From NCBI RefSeq assembly GCF_000968685.2, contig NZ_LAKD02000118.1:17999-81998 (forward strand): DNA of 64,000 nt, given 5' to 3'. The position numbers and the translations under genes are program-made. The DNA is from Streptomyces antioxidans (GTDB lineage Bacteria; Actinomycetota; Actinomycetes; Streptomycetales; Streptomycetaceae). Below the pieces are notes generated by a model. The model searched no databases, was not told the origin of the DNA, and saw only the letters and a program-made list of their open reading frames with translations. Of this stretch, positions 54,702 to 63,792 are shown piece by piece (within the stretch, counting starts at the first letter, position 1; each line of letters begins with the position of its first letter).

Positions 54702-56360
54702 ATGACCAAGTTCAACCGCGTCTTCCGGCGCGCCGGGGCCACGACGACCACCTACGAGGGCGGCGGCGCCGTCACCCGCGACAGCAAGTCCGAACTGGTC
54801 CTGCTGGCCGTGGTGAACATGGTCGGCGAGCAGACCTTCTACGAGCCCTCCGATGGCCGTGACGAGTCCTCAGGGGACCGCGACGGGCGCTCCGGTGGTC
54901 GCGACGACCGCTTCCGCGCCCTCGTCCGGACGGTCGCCGTCGAGGACGCCGACTGGACCGCCCGCTTCATTGGCTGGCTGCGCGCCGAGGCCCTGATGCG
55001 TACCGCGTCGCTCGTCGCCGCCGCCGAGGCCGTCGCGGCACGTCTCGCTGCCGGGCTGCACGGCGGCAACCGCCCCATCGTCGACGCCGCGTGCCTGCGC
55101 GCCGACGAGCCCGGTGAGTTCCTTGGCTACTGGACCACCCACCACGGACGCACGCTGCCCAAGCCGGTCAAGCGCGGCCTCGCCGACGCCGTCCGGCGCC
55201 TGTATTCCGAGCGTTCGCTGCTCAAGTACGACACCGAGAGCCACGGATTCCGCTTCGCCGACGTCCTGGAGCGGGTGCACGCCGCCCCTGACCCCGACAA
55301 GCCGTGGCAGGGCGAGCTGTTCCGGCACGCCATCGACCGCCGCCACCAGCGGGACGCCGCGCCCCCGGTCTCGCTGCGCACCCTGCGCGCCCGCGCCCGG
55401 CTGACGGCCCTGCCGCAGTGGGAGCGGCGCGCCGTGCTGGAGCGGCCGGACGCCGCCGATGCGCTCCGTACGGCGGGCATGACGTGGGAGGCGCTTGCTG
55501 GCTGGCTGCAGGGGCCGATGGACGCGCGGGCCTGGCAGGCCGTGCTGCCCTCGATGGGCTATATGGCACTGCTGCGCAATCTGCGCAACTTCGACCAGGC
55601 CGGGCTGCCGGACGCGGTCGCCGAGCGGGTCGCCGAGCGGCTGGCCGACCCGGCGGAGGTGGCCCGCTCCCGCCAGTTCCCGTACCGCTTCCTGTCCGCG
55701 TACCGGGCCGCGCCGTCGCTGCGCTGGGGCCACGCCCTGGACCGGGCGCTGACCGCGTCCACGGCGGCCGTCCCGGCGCTGCCGGGCCGCACCCTCGTCC
55801 TCGTCGACACCTCAGGCTCGATGCAGACACAGGTCTCAAGCCGCTCCCAGGTGCGCCACGTGGACGTCGGCGCGCTCTTCGGGGCCGCGCTCGCGCACCG
55901 TGGCTGCGAGGTGGACCTGGTCGGTTTCGCCTCCGGGTACTTCGGCCACCGGCTGACCCCGGGCGGCTCGGTGCTCCGCGACATCGAGGCGTTCTGCGCG
56001 CGGATCGGCGAGGTCGGGCACGGCACGGAGACGGGTGCGGCGCTGCGGGCGTCCTACCGCGGCCATGACCGGGTGGTGATCGTCTCGGATATGCAGGCGT
56101 TCGCGGAGCCGCGCCGGGGCCGGTCCGTGCCGGTCTCGGAGGCCGTTCCGGCGCGGGTGCCGGTGTTCGGCGTCAACACCACGGGCTACGCCGCCACCTC
56201 CATCGACACCGGTCGGCCGAACCGGTACGAGATCGGCGGCTTCAGCGACAAGCTGTTCACGATGGTCGGGCTGCTGTCGGAGGGCCGCGGCGACGGTCGC
56301 GGCGACTCCCGGGGCGGCCGGACCGTCTGGCCGTGGGAGGCGCTGCCGGAGGCGGCGTAG
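54702..56360 (+). CDS. rsr: Ro60-like TROVE-domain RNA-binding protein
   Basis: A 552-residue Ro/Rsr homologue. N-terminal TROVE ring of HEAT-like helices (about 1-345) starts MTKFNRVFRRAGATTTTYEGGGA, a conserved opening; it carries the RNA-binding channel. The C-terminal von Willebrand-A domain has the MIDAS motif VDTSGSMQTQ (about residue 365) and later VIVSDMQAF. Ro proteins bind Y RNAs and misfolded RNAs and assist RNA quality control and stress survival. ATG at 54702 has GGGGGAGA upstream. Confidence 0.95.
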   Translation: MTKFNRVFRRAGATTTTYEGGGAVTRDSKSELVLLAVVNMVGEQTFYEPSDGRDESSGDRDGRSGGRDDRFRALVRTVAVEDADWTARFIGWLRAEALMRTASLVAAAEAVAARLAAGLHGGNRPIVDAACLRADEPGEFLGYWTTHHGRTLPKPVKRGLADAVRRLYSERSLLKYDTESHGFRFADVLERVHAAPDPDKPWQGELFRHAIDRRHQRDAAPPVSLRTLRARARLTALPQWERRAVLERPDAADALRTAGMTWEALAGWLQGPMDARAWQAVLPSMGYMALLRNLRNFDQAGLPDAVAERVAERLADPAEVARSRQFPYRFLSAYRAAPSLRWGHALDRALTASTAAVPALPGRTLVLVDTSGSMQTQVSSRSQVRHVDVGALFGAALAHRGCEVDLVGFASGYFGHRLTPGGSVLRDIEAFCARIGEVGHGTETGAALRASYRGHDRVVIVSDMQAFAEPRRGRSVPVSEAVPARVPVFGVNTTGYAATSIDTGRPNRYEIGGFSDKLFTMVGLLSEGRGDGRGDSRGGRTVWPWEALPEAA

Positions 56361-56402
56361 GGGCGGCCGGGCGTATGGGCGTGGGCGTTGGGGCGGCCGG
56401 GT
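56361..56402 (+). repeat. direct repeat past the TROVE gene
   Basis: GGGCGGCCGG occurs at 56361-56370 and 56391-56400, 30 bp apart, starting at the base after the stop codon. Confidence 0.6.
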
Positions 56403-56427
56403 GCGGGGTCGTGCCCGGAGACGAGCC

Positions 56428-57186
56428 ATGGCGCCGTACGGTGGGGCGATGAGCCCTCGCACCCCCGTACGGCGCGTGGTGTCCCTCGTGCCCTCGCTCA
56501 CCGAGGCCGTCGCCGCCACCGCGCCCGAACTGCTCGCCGGGGCGACCGACTGGTGCACCCATCCGCCCGGCCTCACCGCGGAGCGGATCGGCGGCACCAA
56601 GAACCCCGACACCGCCCGGATCGCCGCGCTCGCCCCCGATCTGGTGATCGCCAACGAGGAGGAGAACCGCCCCTCCGACCTCGCCGCGCTGCGTACCGCG
56701 GGTCTCGAGGTCCTGGTGACCGAAGTGCGCACCCTGGAGCAGGCGTTCAGCCAGCTGGAGCGGGTCCTGGTACGCGGCTGCGGACTGGCCCGGCCCGGCT
56801 GGCTGGACGCGGCCGAGGCCGCCTGGGCGGACGTACGGGCCGGTGGCCCGGTGCGGCACGCCGTCGTACCGGTGTGGCGGCGTCCGTGGATGGTGCTCGG
56901 CCGGGACACCTTCGCCGGTGACGTCCTGGCCCGGCTGGGCGTACGGCACCTCTACAGCGCGCACCCCGAGCGCTATCCCCGGATCCCGATCCAGGAGTTG
57001 ACGGCGCGGGAGGCGGATCTGGTGGTGCTGCCCGACGAGCCGTACCGCTTCACGGCCGACGACGGCCCCGAGGCGTTCCCCGGCCTCCCGGCGGCCCTGG
57101 TCAGCGGCCGCCACCTCACCTGGTACGGCCCCTCGCTGGCGGAGGCGCCCGGCGTCCTTACGGCTGCGCTCTCGGCGGCGCGGTAA
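56428..57186 (+). CDS. BtuF-like helical-backbone metal receptor without signal peptide
   Basis: About 252 residues with the BtuF/periplasmic-binding class III fold: VVSLVPSLTEAVAATAPELLAG at the start, IAALAPDLVIANEEENRP in the middle, and AREADLVVLPDEPYRF near the end. BtuF proteins bind cobalamin or iron chelates outside the cell, but here no signal peptide is present, so it is predicted cytoplasmic. GGAG supports ATG at 56428; ATG at 56449 (MSPRTPV) is also possible. Confidence 0.8.
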   Translation: MAPYGGAMSPRTPVRRVVSLVPSLTEAVAATAPELLAGATDWCTHPPGLTAERIGGTKNPDTARIAALAPDLVIANEEENRPSDLAALRTAGLEVLVTEVRTLEQAFSQLERVLVRGCGLARPGWLDAAEAAWADVRAGGPVRHAVVPVWRRPWMVLGRDTFAGDVLARLGVRHLYSAHPERYPRIPIQELTAREADLVVLPDEPYRFTADDGPEAFPGLPAALVSGRHLTWYGPSLAEAPGVLTAALSAAR

Positions 57187-57446
57187 CTGTACGGTGGCCG
57201 GTGGCGGCCTCAGGCCCGTGCGCGGTCGTGCGCGGCCGGCGACGGCGGCGAGAACGGTGCGCCGCAGGGCCAAGAAAGCGGATGCGCCGGAAAAGCGATG
57301 GCCTTAACTTTGCCTCCGGCATATCTTTTCCTCGCGGGGGAGACGGCCCGGCTCCCTGATGAGCCCGTTGCTCCGATGAGCCCGGTCTCCCGATGAGCCG
57401 GTTGCCCCCGCGAGGCCCGGCCACCCACGACCACGACGGAGGACCG
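57187..57446. other. 260-bp intergenic region with degenerate 17-18-bp repeats
   Basis: No gene. Three imperfect tandem units GATGAGCCSG-TTGCTCC lie at about 57357-57410, just before the fusion gene. An AT-rich patch at about 57303-57334 (CTTAACTTTGCC, CATATCTTTTCC) may hold its promoter. Confidence 0.4.
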
Positions 57447-59114
57447 TTGCTGAACGCCATCGCTGTTCCCATGGCGCCCGAGGCGGCCCGAGCGGTCCGT
57501 GACCGCCCTGACGCGCTGATCGCCGCCCCGCTGCCGCAGGACGCCGAGGTGCGGGGCGACTGGGTCCGCGCGCCCGGCGCCCGCGGCGGCGCGGTGATCT
57601 ACGTGCACGGCGGCGGATTCGCCCGCACGATGCCCGAGGCCGAGCGGACGATGGCCTATCGGCTGTCGAAGGCGACCGGACGCCCGGCCCTGCGCGTGGA
57701 CTACCGGCTGGCCCCCGAGCACCCCTATCCCGCGGCGCTCGAGGACGTGCTGGCCGCCTGGCGCGCCGTGCTGGACGAGGGCGTCCCGGCCGCCGAGGTC
57801 GTATTCGCCGGGGAGTCGGCCGGGGCCACGCTGGTGCTCTCCGCCCTGCTGGAGATCCAGCGGACCGGAGGCCCGCGGCCCGGTGCCGCGATCGCGATCT
57901 CGCCCCTCACCGACTTCGCCCTTAAGGGCGCGTCGATCGCCGACAACGACGGTAAGGACGTCATGAGCCGGGCCGCGCTCGGCTCCATCGTCGCCCAGTA
58001 CCTGGCCGACGCGCCCGCCGACCACGCCCCGCAGTCGCCGCTGTACGGGGATCCGCACGGGCTGCCGCCGTTGCTGATCGCCGTCGGCACCGACGAGGTG
58101 CTCCTGGACGACGCCCGCCGCTTCGCCGAAGCGGCCGACGCCGCCGGGGTCAGCGTGCGCCTGGAGGAGTACGAGGGCATGCCGCACGCCTTCCAGCTCT
58201 CCGAGCCGGGCGAGGTGCTGCTGGACCGGATCGGCCGGTGGCTCGCCGACCCGGTGCGCGTCTTCACCGTCAGCGGCCCGGACGCGGGCCCCTACGCGCT
58301 CACCGGCGGCTCCGACGGTGCCCTGTGGTACACCCTGGTCCACCAGGGCGCGATCGGCCGCAGGGACGCCGACGGCCGGATCACCGTCCACTCCGCCGGA
58401 ACGAAGCCCATGATGATCGCCCAAGGGCCCGATGACGCCCTGTGGTTCAGCGAATACGGAACCCACTGCATCGGCCGGATCGCGGTGGACGGCACGCTTT
58501 CCTCCTTCGCCCCGCCGACCGCCGACGGCGGGCCGTACGGGATCGCCGCGGGCCCGGACGGCGCCCTCTGGTTCACCCTGTCGGCCGCCGGCCGCATCGG
58601 GCGGATCACCATGGACGGCCACATCACCGAGTACCCCGCGCCCGAAGGCTTCCCGTCCGCCATGGCGGCGGGGCCGGACGGCGCGATGTGGTTCACCCTC
58701 AACCAGGGCAACGCCATCGGCCGGATCACCATGGACGGCCGTACCACCGCCCACCCCCTGCCGACCGAGGCCGCCGCGCCGGTGGGCCTCGCCCAGGGGC
58801 CGGACGGCGCCCTGTGGTTCACCGAGATCGGCGCGGGGCAGATCGGCCGCATCACGGTGGACGGGACCGTCACCGAGTACCCGCTGCCCGACCGCCAGGC
58901 CCGGCCGCACGCCATCACCAGCGGCCCCGACGGGGCGCTGTGGTTCACCGAATGGGGCCGCGGCGGCGTCGGGCGCATCACCACCGACGGCCGGATCACG
59001 GCGTACGACCTGCCCCGGGCCGACTGCGAACCGCACGGCATCGCCGCGCACGACGGCGCGCTGTGGTGCGCCCTGGAGACCGGAGCACTGGCCAGGATCG
59101 ACGTTCCCCGCTGA
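57447..59114 (+). CDS. fusion of HSL-type esterase and virginiamycin B lyase propeller
   Basis: About 555 residues in two parts. Residues 1-270 are a hormone-sensitive-lipase-like alpha/beta hydrolase: oxyanion hole YVHGGGFAR (about 52), YRLAPEHPYPAALED, nucleophile Ser in FAGESAGAT (about 121), Asp in AVGTDEVLLD and His in GMPHAFQLSE. Residues 275-555 are a seven-bladed Vgb propeller with repeated GPDGALWFT, ending with ARPHAITSGPDGALWFTEWG and EPHGI...WCALETG, the positions of the lyase's catalytic His and Glu. TTG at 57447 with GGAGG; no signal peptide. The combination of two lactone-attacking domains is notable. Confidence 0.88.
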   Translation: MLNAIAVPMAPEAARAVRDRPDALIAAPLPQDAEVRGDWVRAPGARGGAVIYVHGGGFARTMPEAERTMAYRLSKATGRPALRVDYRLAPEHPYPAALEDVLAAWRAVLDEGVPAAEVVFAGESAGATLVLSALLEIQRTGGPRPGAAIAISPLTDFALKGASIADNDGKDVMSRAALGSIVAQYLADAPADHAPQSPLYGDPHGLPPLLIAVGTDEVLLDDARRFAEAADAAGVSVRLEEYEGMPHAFQLSEPGEVLLDRIGRWLADPVRVFTVSGPDAGPYALTGGSDGALWYTLVHQGAIGRRDADGRITVHSAGTKPMMIAQGPDDALWFSEYGTHCIGRIAVDGTLSSFAPPTADGGPYGIAAGPDGALWFTLSAAGRIGRITMDGHITEYPAPEGFPSAMAAGPDGAMWFTLNQGNAIGRITMDGRTTAHPLPTEAAAPVGLAQGPDGALWFTEIGAGQIGRITVDGTVTEYPLPDRQARPHAITSGPDGALWFTEWGRGGVGRITTDGRITAYDLPRADCEPHGIAAHDGALWCALETGALARIDVPR

Positions 59115-59236
59115 CGGGCCGGGTGGGGCGGGCGGCCGGGCGCGCCGGGCAGGCCCGGACGCGGCCGCGGACGTGGACGTGGACCGAGCGGGGCCGGGGC
59201 CGAAGCCCCCGCCCCGCTCCGCCCCCGCCATCGCCC

Positions 59237-62200
59237 TCAGTCCACCGAGCAGCAGGAGTCGCGCCGCAGCTGCCGCCCCACCTCCAGCCACTCATCGGCC
59301 GACTTCCCGTGCGGCGCCGCCGCGGCACCGGCCCCCGGGAAGGACTCGACCAGGTCGCGCTGCTCGTACGGCACCCCGCCCCGCAGCACCGACACCGTCC
59401 GTATCAGCGTGTCGAAGTCCGTGAAGGGATCGCCGTCCACGACCGTCAGGTCCGCCAGCTTGCCGACCTCCAGGGTGCCCAGATCGCGGTCGGCGCCGAA
59501 GGCCCGCGCGGGGAGGACGGTCGCCGTACGCAGCGCCTCCTCCGGCGACAGCCCGAACCGGTGCAGGGCGCGCAGCGCCATGTGCAGATGGAGGCCCACC
59601 GGCACCAGCGGCTGGTCCGTCCCCAGGGCCACCACCCCGCCCCCGGCGAGGACCCGCCGGTAGACCCCGATCTCCGTGCGCAGCGTGGTCAGCTCGTCCG
59701 CGGTCGGCGGCGTCCCGGCGAGCTGCCGTACGAGCGCGGTGTCCCACGGCGGCATCAGCCGGGTGACCCGTTCGTCCTCCGCCAGCGAGGGGTCCGCCCC
59801 GACCAGGGGCGAGGCCGTGAACGGCGTGGCGATGAGCCGGAAGTCGGAGGTCGCGGTGTAGATCTCCGTCAGGTCCTGCTGGGAGTGCCCGGTCGCCGTG
59901 GTGGCGTGCCCGTACTCCAGCCGCTGGGTGGCCTGCAGATGCGTCGTGAGGTCCTGCCCGAGCTGTATGCCGGGTGAGCACAGATGGCTGCCGGTGCGCA
60001 CGCCGAGCCGTTCATGCGCGAACCGGGCCGCCTCCTCCATGATCCAACCCGGTGCGCGCACATAGGTCTTGACGAAGTCCCAGTCGAGCGCGGCACCGCG
60101 CGCCAGGGAGCGCCGCAGACCCTCGCGGGTGCGATGCGCCCGGCCCATGCTGTACGCGACGCGCGGCCCGTCCAGCAGCTCGCCGGTGGCCAGCAGCCGC
60201 GGCCCGGCCAGGGCGCCCGCCGCGACCGCCTCCCTGAGGCGCGCCTGCTCATAGGCGAACCCGCCGAGGGAGACCGCGGTGGTGATGCCGTACGCGAGCT
60301 GGAGGGCGGTCTGACGGCCCCCGTAGGTGTACTGCCAGGGGTGGGTGTGGGCGTCCCACAGCCCGGGGATGACGGTGCGGCCGGAGGCGTCGACGCGCCG
60401 CTTCGCGGGCCGCCCGGCCCGGTGCGGCTCCACGGCCGCGACGCGTCCACCGCGCACCACGATGTCCACGTCCTCACGGACCGTGCCGCCCTTACGAGCC
60501 GTGCCGCCCTTACGGCCGTCACCACTGGGGTGGCCGCCCTCGCCGCCGGTGCCGTCCCAGAACCGTCCGGCGTGGACGACGGTGTCCGCGGGGCGCGGCC
60601 GCCGGTGGTCCAGCGGGATACGGACCGTGCGGGCGGCGCCGCTCGTGACGTCCAGCAGCCGCAACCGGCCCGCCGACAGATACAGGACGCTACGGGAGTC
60701 CCCGGACCAGGAGGGATGGTCGGCGGCCTCGTCGGTCAGCCGCCGCGGCGCGCCATCGGGGGTGCCGTCCGCCCTTACCGGCAGCAGCCACAGGGCGGAC
60801 TCGACGATGAGCGCCATATGGCGGCCATCGGGGGACCAGACCGGCCCGGAGTCATAGCGGTCGGAGAGGGAGGTGTGCGGGGCGACGGCGTGCTGCCTGG
60901 CCGCACCCGTACTGATGTCGATCACCCGGATCAGGTTGTAGCCCTCGCGGAACCGCTGGTTCAGCCGATTGCGATCGCACAGGGCGACATGGCGACCGTC
61001 CGGCGACCAACTCGGCCGCCCGGGCAGCCCTCCGGCACCCAGCGGCGCGGCCAGCACCCGTTCCGTACCGGCGTCGAGATCGCGCAGGACCAGGTTTCCC
61101 GACATGTCGACACTGGCGAGCCGCTTGCCGTCGGGGGAGAGTGCCGGATGCACCCGGCCGCCGGAGGCCAGCACGGTCTCCGCGCCCGAGGCCAGGTCCC
61201 GGCGGCGCACGGCCAGCAGCCCGTCGCGGTCGTCGGCGTACACCAGGGCGCGTCCGTCGGGCGTCCAGGTGGGAGCCAGCAGATACCGGGTGGGGGCCGC
61301 CCGTACGACCCGGCGCGGGGCCCGGCCGCCGGAGACATCGGCGACCCAGAGGGAGTTGAGGGCGGCGAAGGCCACCTTACGGCCGTCGGGAGAGAGCGCG
61401 GGCAGATGCACCCCGCGCACCGGCCGCACCCCGCCACCGTCGAAGTCGTACCGCTTGACGCGGTACCGGGGCCGGTCGACGGGGAGGGTGGCGGAGAAGG
61501 GGATCTCCTCGTACGCGAGCGCCTTACGGTCGGCATCCGCACCGGCGCCTGACCGTGTCGCCGAGGACACCCGGAACACCCGGAACCGCCCGTCCACGGT
61601 GAGCAGCAGCTCATCCCGCGATACCCAGCGCGGCGGCACGGGCTGCACATCCCCCGTGACCGCCAGCGGCTCCCCGCCCACGACCAGCGTGCAGGAGGCG
61701 GCGGGAGCGGCCGTGGTCCGCAGATAGGCGAGATGGCCGCCGGAGGATACGGACGGCGTCATCACCTGGGCGGCGGCGGTGGGATCGGTGTGCTCGACGG
61801 TGACGGGTCCGGTGCCGTCGGCCCGTACGGAGGCGACCGTACGGGCGTTCAGCGTCGTCCCGTCGAGCGCACCGCGCACGAACAGCACCCGCTCGCCGTC
61901 CGCGGACCAGGTGGGGTCGAAGTCCTCCCAGGCGCCGTCCTGGAGCGGCCCCTCCTGGCCGTCCACCCCGGTGAGCCGGGTGAGCTCACCGCTGGCCACC
62001 TCCAGCACCCAGATCCGGTACGGGCTGCCCGCCACGGGGTCGCCGCCGCGCTCGGAGGCGAAGGCGATCCGGGTGCCGTCGGGCGACCAGGCCGGACCGC
62101 GGTCGTCCCACGGGCCATCCGTTCGCTGCCGCAAACCGGAACCATCGGGCCGCAGGGTCCAGACATGGAATCCGCCACCCCGGTAGGCGCAGACGGCCAG

Positions 62201-62656
62201 CAGCTTTCCATCGGGGGAGTACACCGGCCGGGTGGGCTCCAGGTCGGCCGGTGTGAGCGCGACGGCCTCGCCGCCCTTACGGGTGACCGACCACAGGACG
62301 TTCTGAACCTCGGCGATCAGACGGTCGCCGGACGGGGAGAGGGTCGCCGCACCGTTGGTGGCGGCCGTGAAGGAGAGCGAGCCCGCCCGGGCGGGTGCGG
62401 CGGCGGCCGCCTCGAAGGGCAGGGCGGCAGCGCCGGCGGCGGTCCCCACAGCGGCGGTCCCCACAGCGGCGGCCTGCAGGAAGCGCCGCCGCGACAGGGC
62501 GAGAACATCCGCTGCGGCGGGCGACCCCGGAGAGCCGTCCGACTCGGGGGAGTCGGGCGAACCCGAAGCGCCGGTCGAGCCAGCGGAGTCGATGGAGCTG
62601 GGGGAGCTCGTGGAGCTGGGGGAGCTGGCGGAGAGCGAGGCGTCGTGCGAGTCCAA
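59237..62656 (-). CDS. Tat-exported beta-propeller amidohydrolase
   Basis: A 1139-residue protein. Ser/Gly/Pro-rich N-tail, then twin-arginine signal LSRRRFLQAAAVG (about 54) and hydrophobic core, so it is folded inside and exported by TatAC. Residues about 95-690 are TolB/WD40-like PD40 repeats (YSPDGKLLAVCAY, WSPDGTRIAFASE, LSPDGRKVAFAAL). Residues about 695-1115 form a metal-dependent amidohydrolase: DAHTHPW, DFVKTYV (Lys), SHLCSP, YGHATTATG and LGTDQPL. Substrate unknown. TTG start follows AGGAGG. Confidence 0.92.
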   Translation of the reverse strand: MDSHDASLSASSPSSTSSPSSIDSAGSTGASGSPDSPESDGSPGSPAAADVLALSRRRFLQAAAVGTAAVGTAAGAAALPFEAAAAAPARAGSLSFTAATNGAATLSPSGDRLIAEVQNVLWSVTRKGGEAVALTPADLEPTRPVYSPDGKLLAVCAYRGGGFHVWTLRPDGSGLRQRTDGPWDDRGPAWSPDGTRIAFASERGGDPVAGSPYRIWVLEVASGELTRLTGVDGQEGPLQDGAWEDFDPTWSADGERVLFVRGALDGTTLNARTVASVRADGTGPVTVEHTDPTAAAQVMTPSVSSGGHLAYLRTTAAPAASCTLVVGGEPLAVTGDVQPVPPRWVSRDELLLTVDGRFRVFRVSSATRSGAGADADRKALAYEEIPFSATLPVDRPRYRVKRYDFDGGGVRPVRGVHLPALSPDGRKVAFAALNSLWVADVSGGRAPRRVVRAAPTRYLLAPTWTPDGRALVYADDRDGLLAVRRRDLASGAETVLASGGRVHPALSPDGKRLASVDMSGNLVLRDLDAGTERVLAAPLGAGGLPGRPSWSPDGRHVALCDRNRLNQRFREGYNLIRVIDISTGAARQHAVAPHTSLSDRYDSGPVWSPDGRHMALIVESALWLLPVRADGTPDGAPRRLTDEAADHPSWSGDSRSVLYLSAGRLRLLDVTSGAARTVRIPLDHRRPRPADTVVHAGRFWDGTGGEGGHPSGDGRKGGTARKGGTVREDVDIVVRGGRVAAVEPHRAGRPAKRRVDASGRTVIPGLWDAHTHPWQYTYGGRQTALQLAYGITTAVSLGGFAYEQARLREAVAAGALAGPRLLATGELLDGPRVAYSMGRAHRTREGLRRSLARGAALDWDFVKTYVRAPGWIMEEAARFAHERLGVRTGSHLCSPGIQLGQDLTTHLQATQRLEYGHATTATGHSQQDLTEIYTATSDFRLIATPFTASPLVGADPSLAEDERVTRLMPPWDTALVRQLAGTPPTADELTTLRTEIGVYRRVLAGGGVVALGTDQPLVPVGLHLHMALRALHRFGLSPEEALRTATVLPARAFGADRDLGTLEVGKLADLTVVDGDPFTDFDTLIRTVSVLRGGVPYEQRDLVESFPGAGAAAAPHGKSADEWLEVGRQLRRDSCCSVD

Positions 62657-62708
62657 CGGTCCTCCTGGAGAGAGGGAGTTGTATGGATCGGCAGTCGATA
62701 CGCGGTAC

Positions 62709-62718
62709 CAAGCGCTTG
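62709..62718. promoter_or_regulatory. LacI-type palindrome in divergent promoter region
   Basis: CAAGCGCTTG is a perfect 10-bp palindrome in the 185-bp gap between the amidohydrolase and the alpha/beta hydrolase gene. AAGCGCTT cores are common in LacI-family operators; the regulator is not known. Confidence 0.35.
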
Positions 62719-62841
62719 ATCGTTACACACCCCGCGCCCCGGAGGACAGGACCGCGTCGATGCCCTTGGCTTGCGGGCCCGGCAAAGGGAGAGTGGGCTT
62801 CCGTTCGCACCAGAGTGATCCGAGCAAGGAGATGAGACGGC

Positions 62842-63792
62842 ATGCCCGACGGCGGTATCACCCACCGCACCGACCATCTGCCCATGCCCGACGGCGTGCG
62901 GGTCGTGACCTACAGCTGGCTGCCGGAGAACGGCGCCGTGCGCGCGATCGTCCAGATCGCCCACGGCGCCGCGGAACACGCCCGGCGCTACGACCGGTTC
63001 GCCCGCTTCCTCGCCGCACACGGCTATGCGGTGGTCGCCTCGGACCACCGCGGCCACGGGGCCACCGCCGATTCGACGGGCGGCCTCGGCGTCGTGGGCG
63101 AGGACGGCGACGGCTGGCGGGCGATCGTCTCGGACCTGCGCACCATCGGCGACCGCGCGCGGGCCGCGCACCCCCGCGCGCCCCTGGTCCTGCTCGGCCA
63201 CAGCATGGGCTCGATGCTGGCCCGCGACTGTGCCCAGGAGTACGGCGAGGAGCTGGCCGGGCTGATCCTCTCCGGGACCTTCCGCTCACTCCCGGGGACC
63301 GAGACCGAGGAGGCGCTGGCGGGCATCGCCCAGGAGATCGCGGAAGGGGGCCGGAACGGCCAGTCCACCTTCACTCCGAACCTCTTCGCCTCGTTCAACG
63401 ACCCGTACGAGCACATCCAGGACCGGACGGGCTTCGAGTGGCTCTCGCGCGACGCGGCGGAGGTGGCCATGTACGCGGGGGACGAACGGTGCGGCTTCGC
63501 GTTCAGCGCCGGGCTGTCCCAGGACTGGGTCCGCGGCGTCCGTAAGGTCAACGACCCGCGCCACCAGGCCCGTGTCCCGGCCACGCTGCCGGTGCATATG
63601 GCGGTGGGCACCGAGGACCCGTGCAACCAGGGGATGACGCTCGTGTACGAACTGCTGGAGGACTTCCGCTACGGCGGCACGCGGGAGCTGACCTGGAAGG
63701 GATACCGGGGAGCCCGGCACGAGATCCTGAATGAGACCAACCGGGACGAGGTCCAGCAGGACCTGCTGACCTGGCTGGAGAAACACATCTGA
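62842..63792 (+). CDS. alpha/beta hydrolase, monoacylglycerol-lipase type
   Basis: A 316-residue cytoplasmic esterase. Oxyanion region QIAHGAAEHARRYDRFARFL, GADH-like DHRGHGATADS, nucleophile elbow LLGHSMGSM, Asp in AVGTEDPCN and His in GARHEILNETNRD complete the triad. AAGGAGATGAG precedes the ATG. Divergent from the amidohydrolase. Resembles lysophospholipase or monoacylglycerol lipase; substrate not known. Confidence 0.92.
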   Translation: MPDGGITHRTDHLPMPDGVRVVTYSWLPENGAVRAIVQIAHGAAEHARRYDRFARFLAAHGYAVVASDHRGHGATADSTGGLGVVGEDGDGWRAIVSDLRTIGDRARAAHPRAPLVLLGHSMGSMLARDCAQEYGEELAGLILSGTFRSLPGTETEEALAGIAQEIAEGGRNGQSTFTPNLFASFNDPYEHIQDRTGFEWLSRDAAEVAMYAGDERCGFAFSAGLSQDWVRGVRKVNDPRHQARVPATLPVHMAVGTEDPCNQGMTLVYELLEDFRYGGTRELTWKGYRGARHEILNETNRDEVQQDLLTWLEKHI

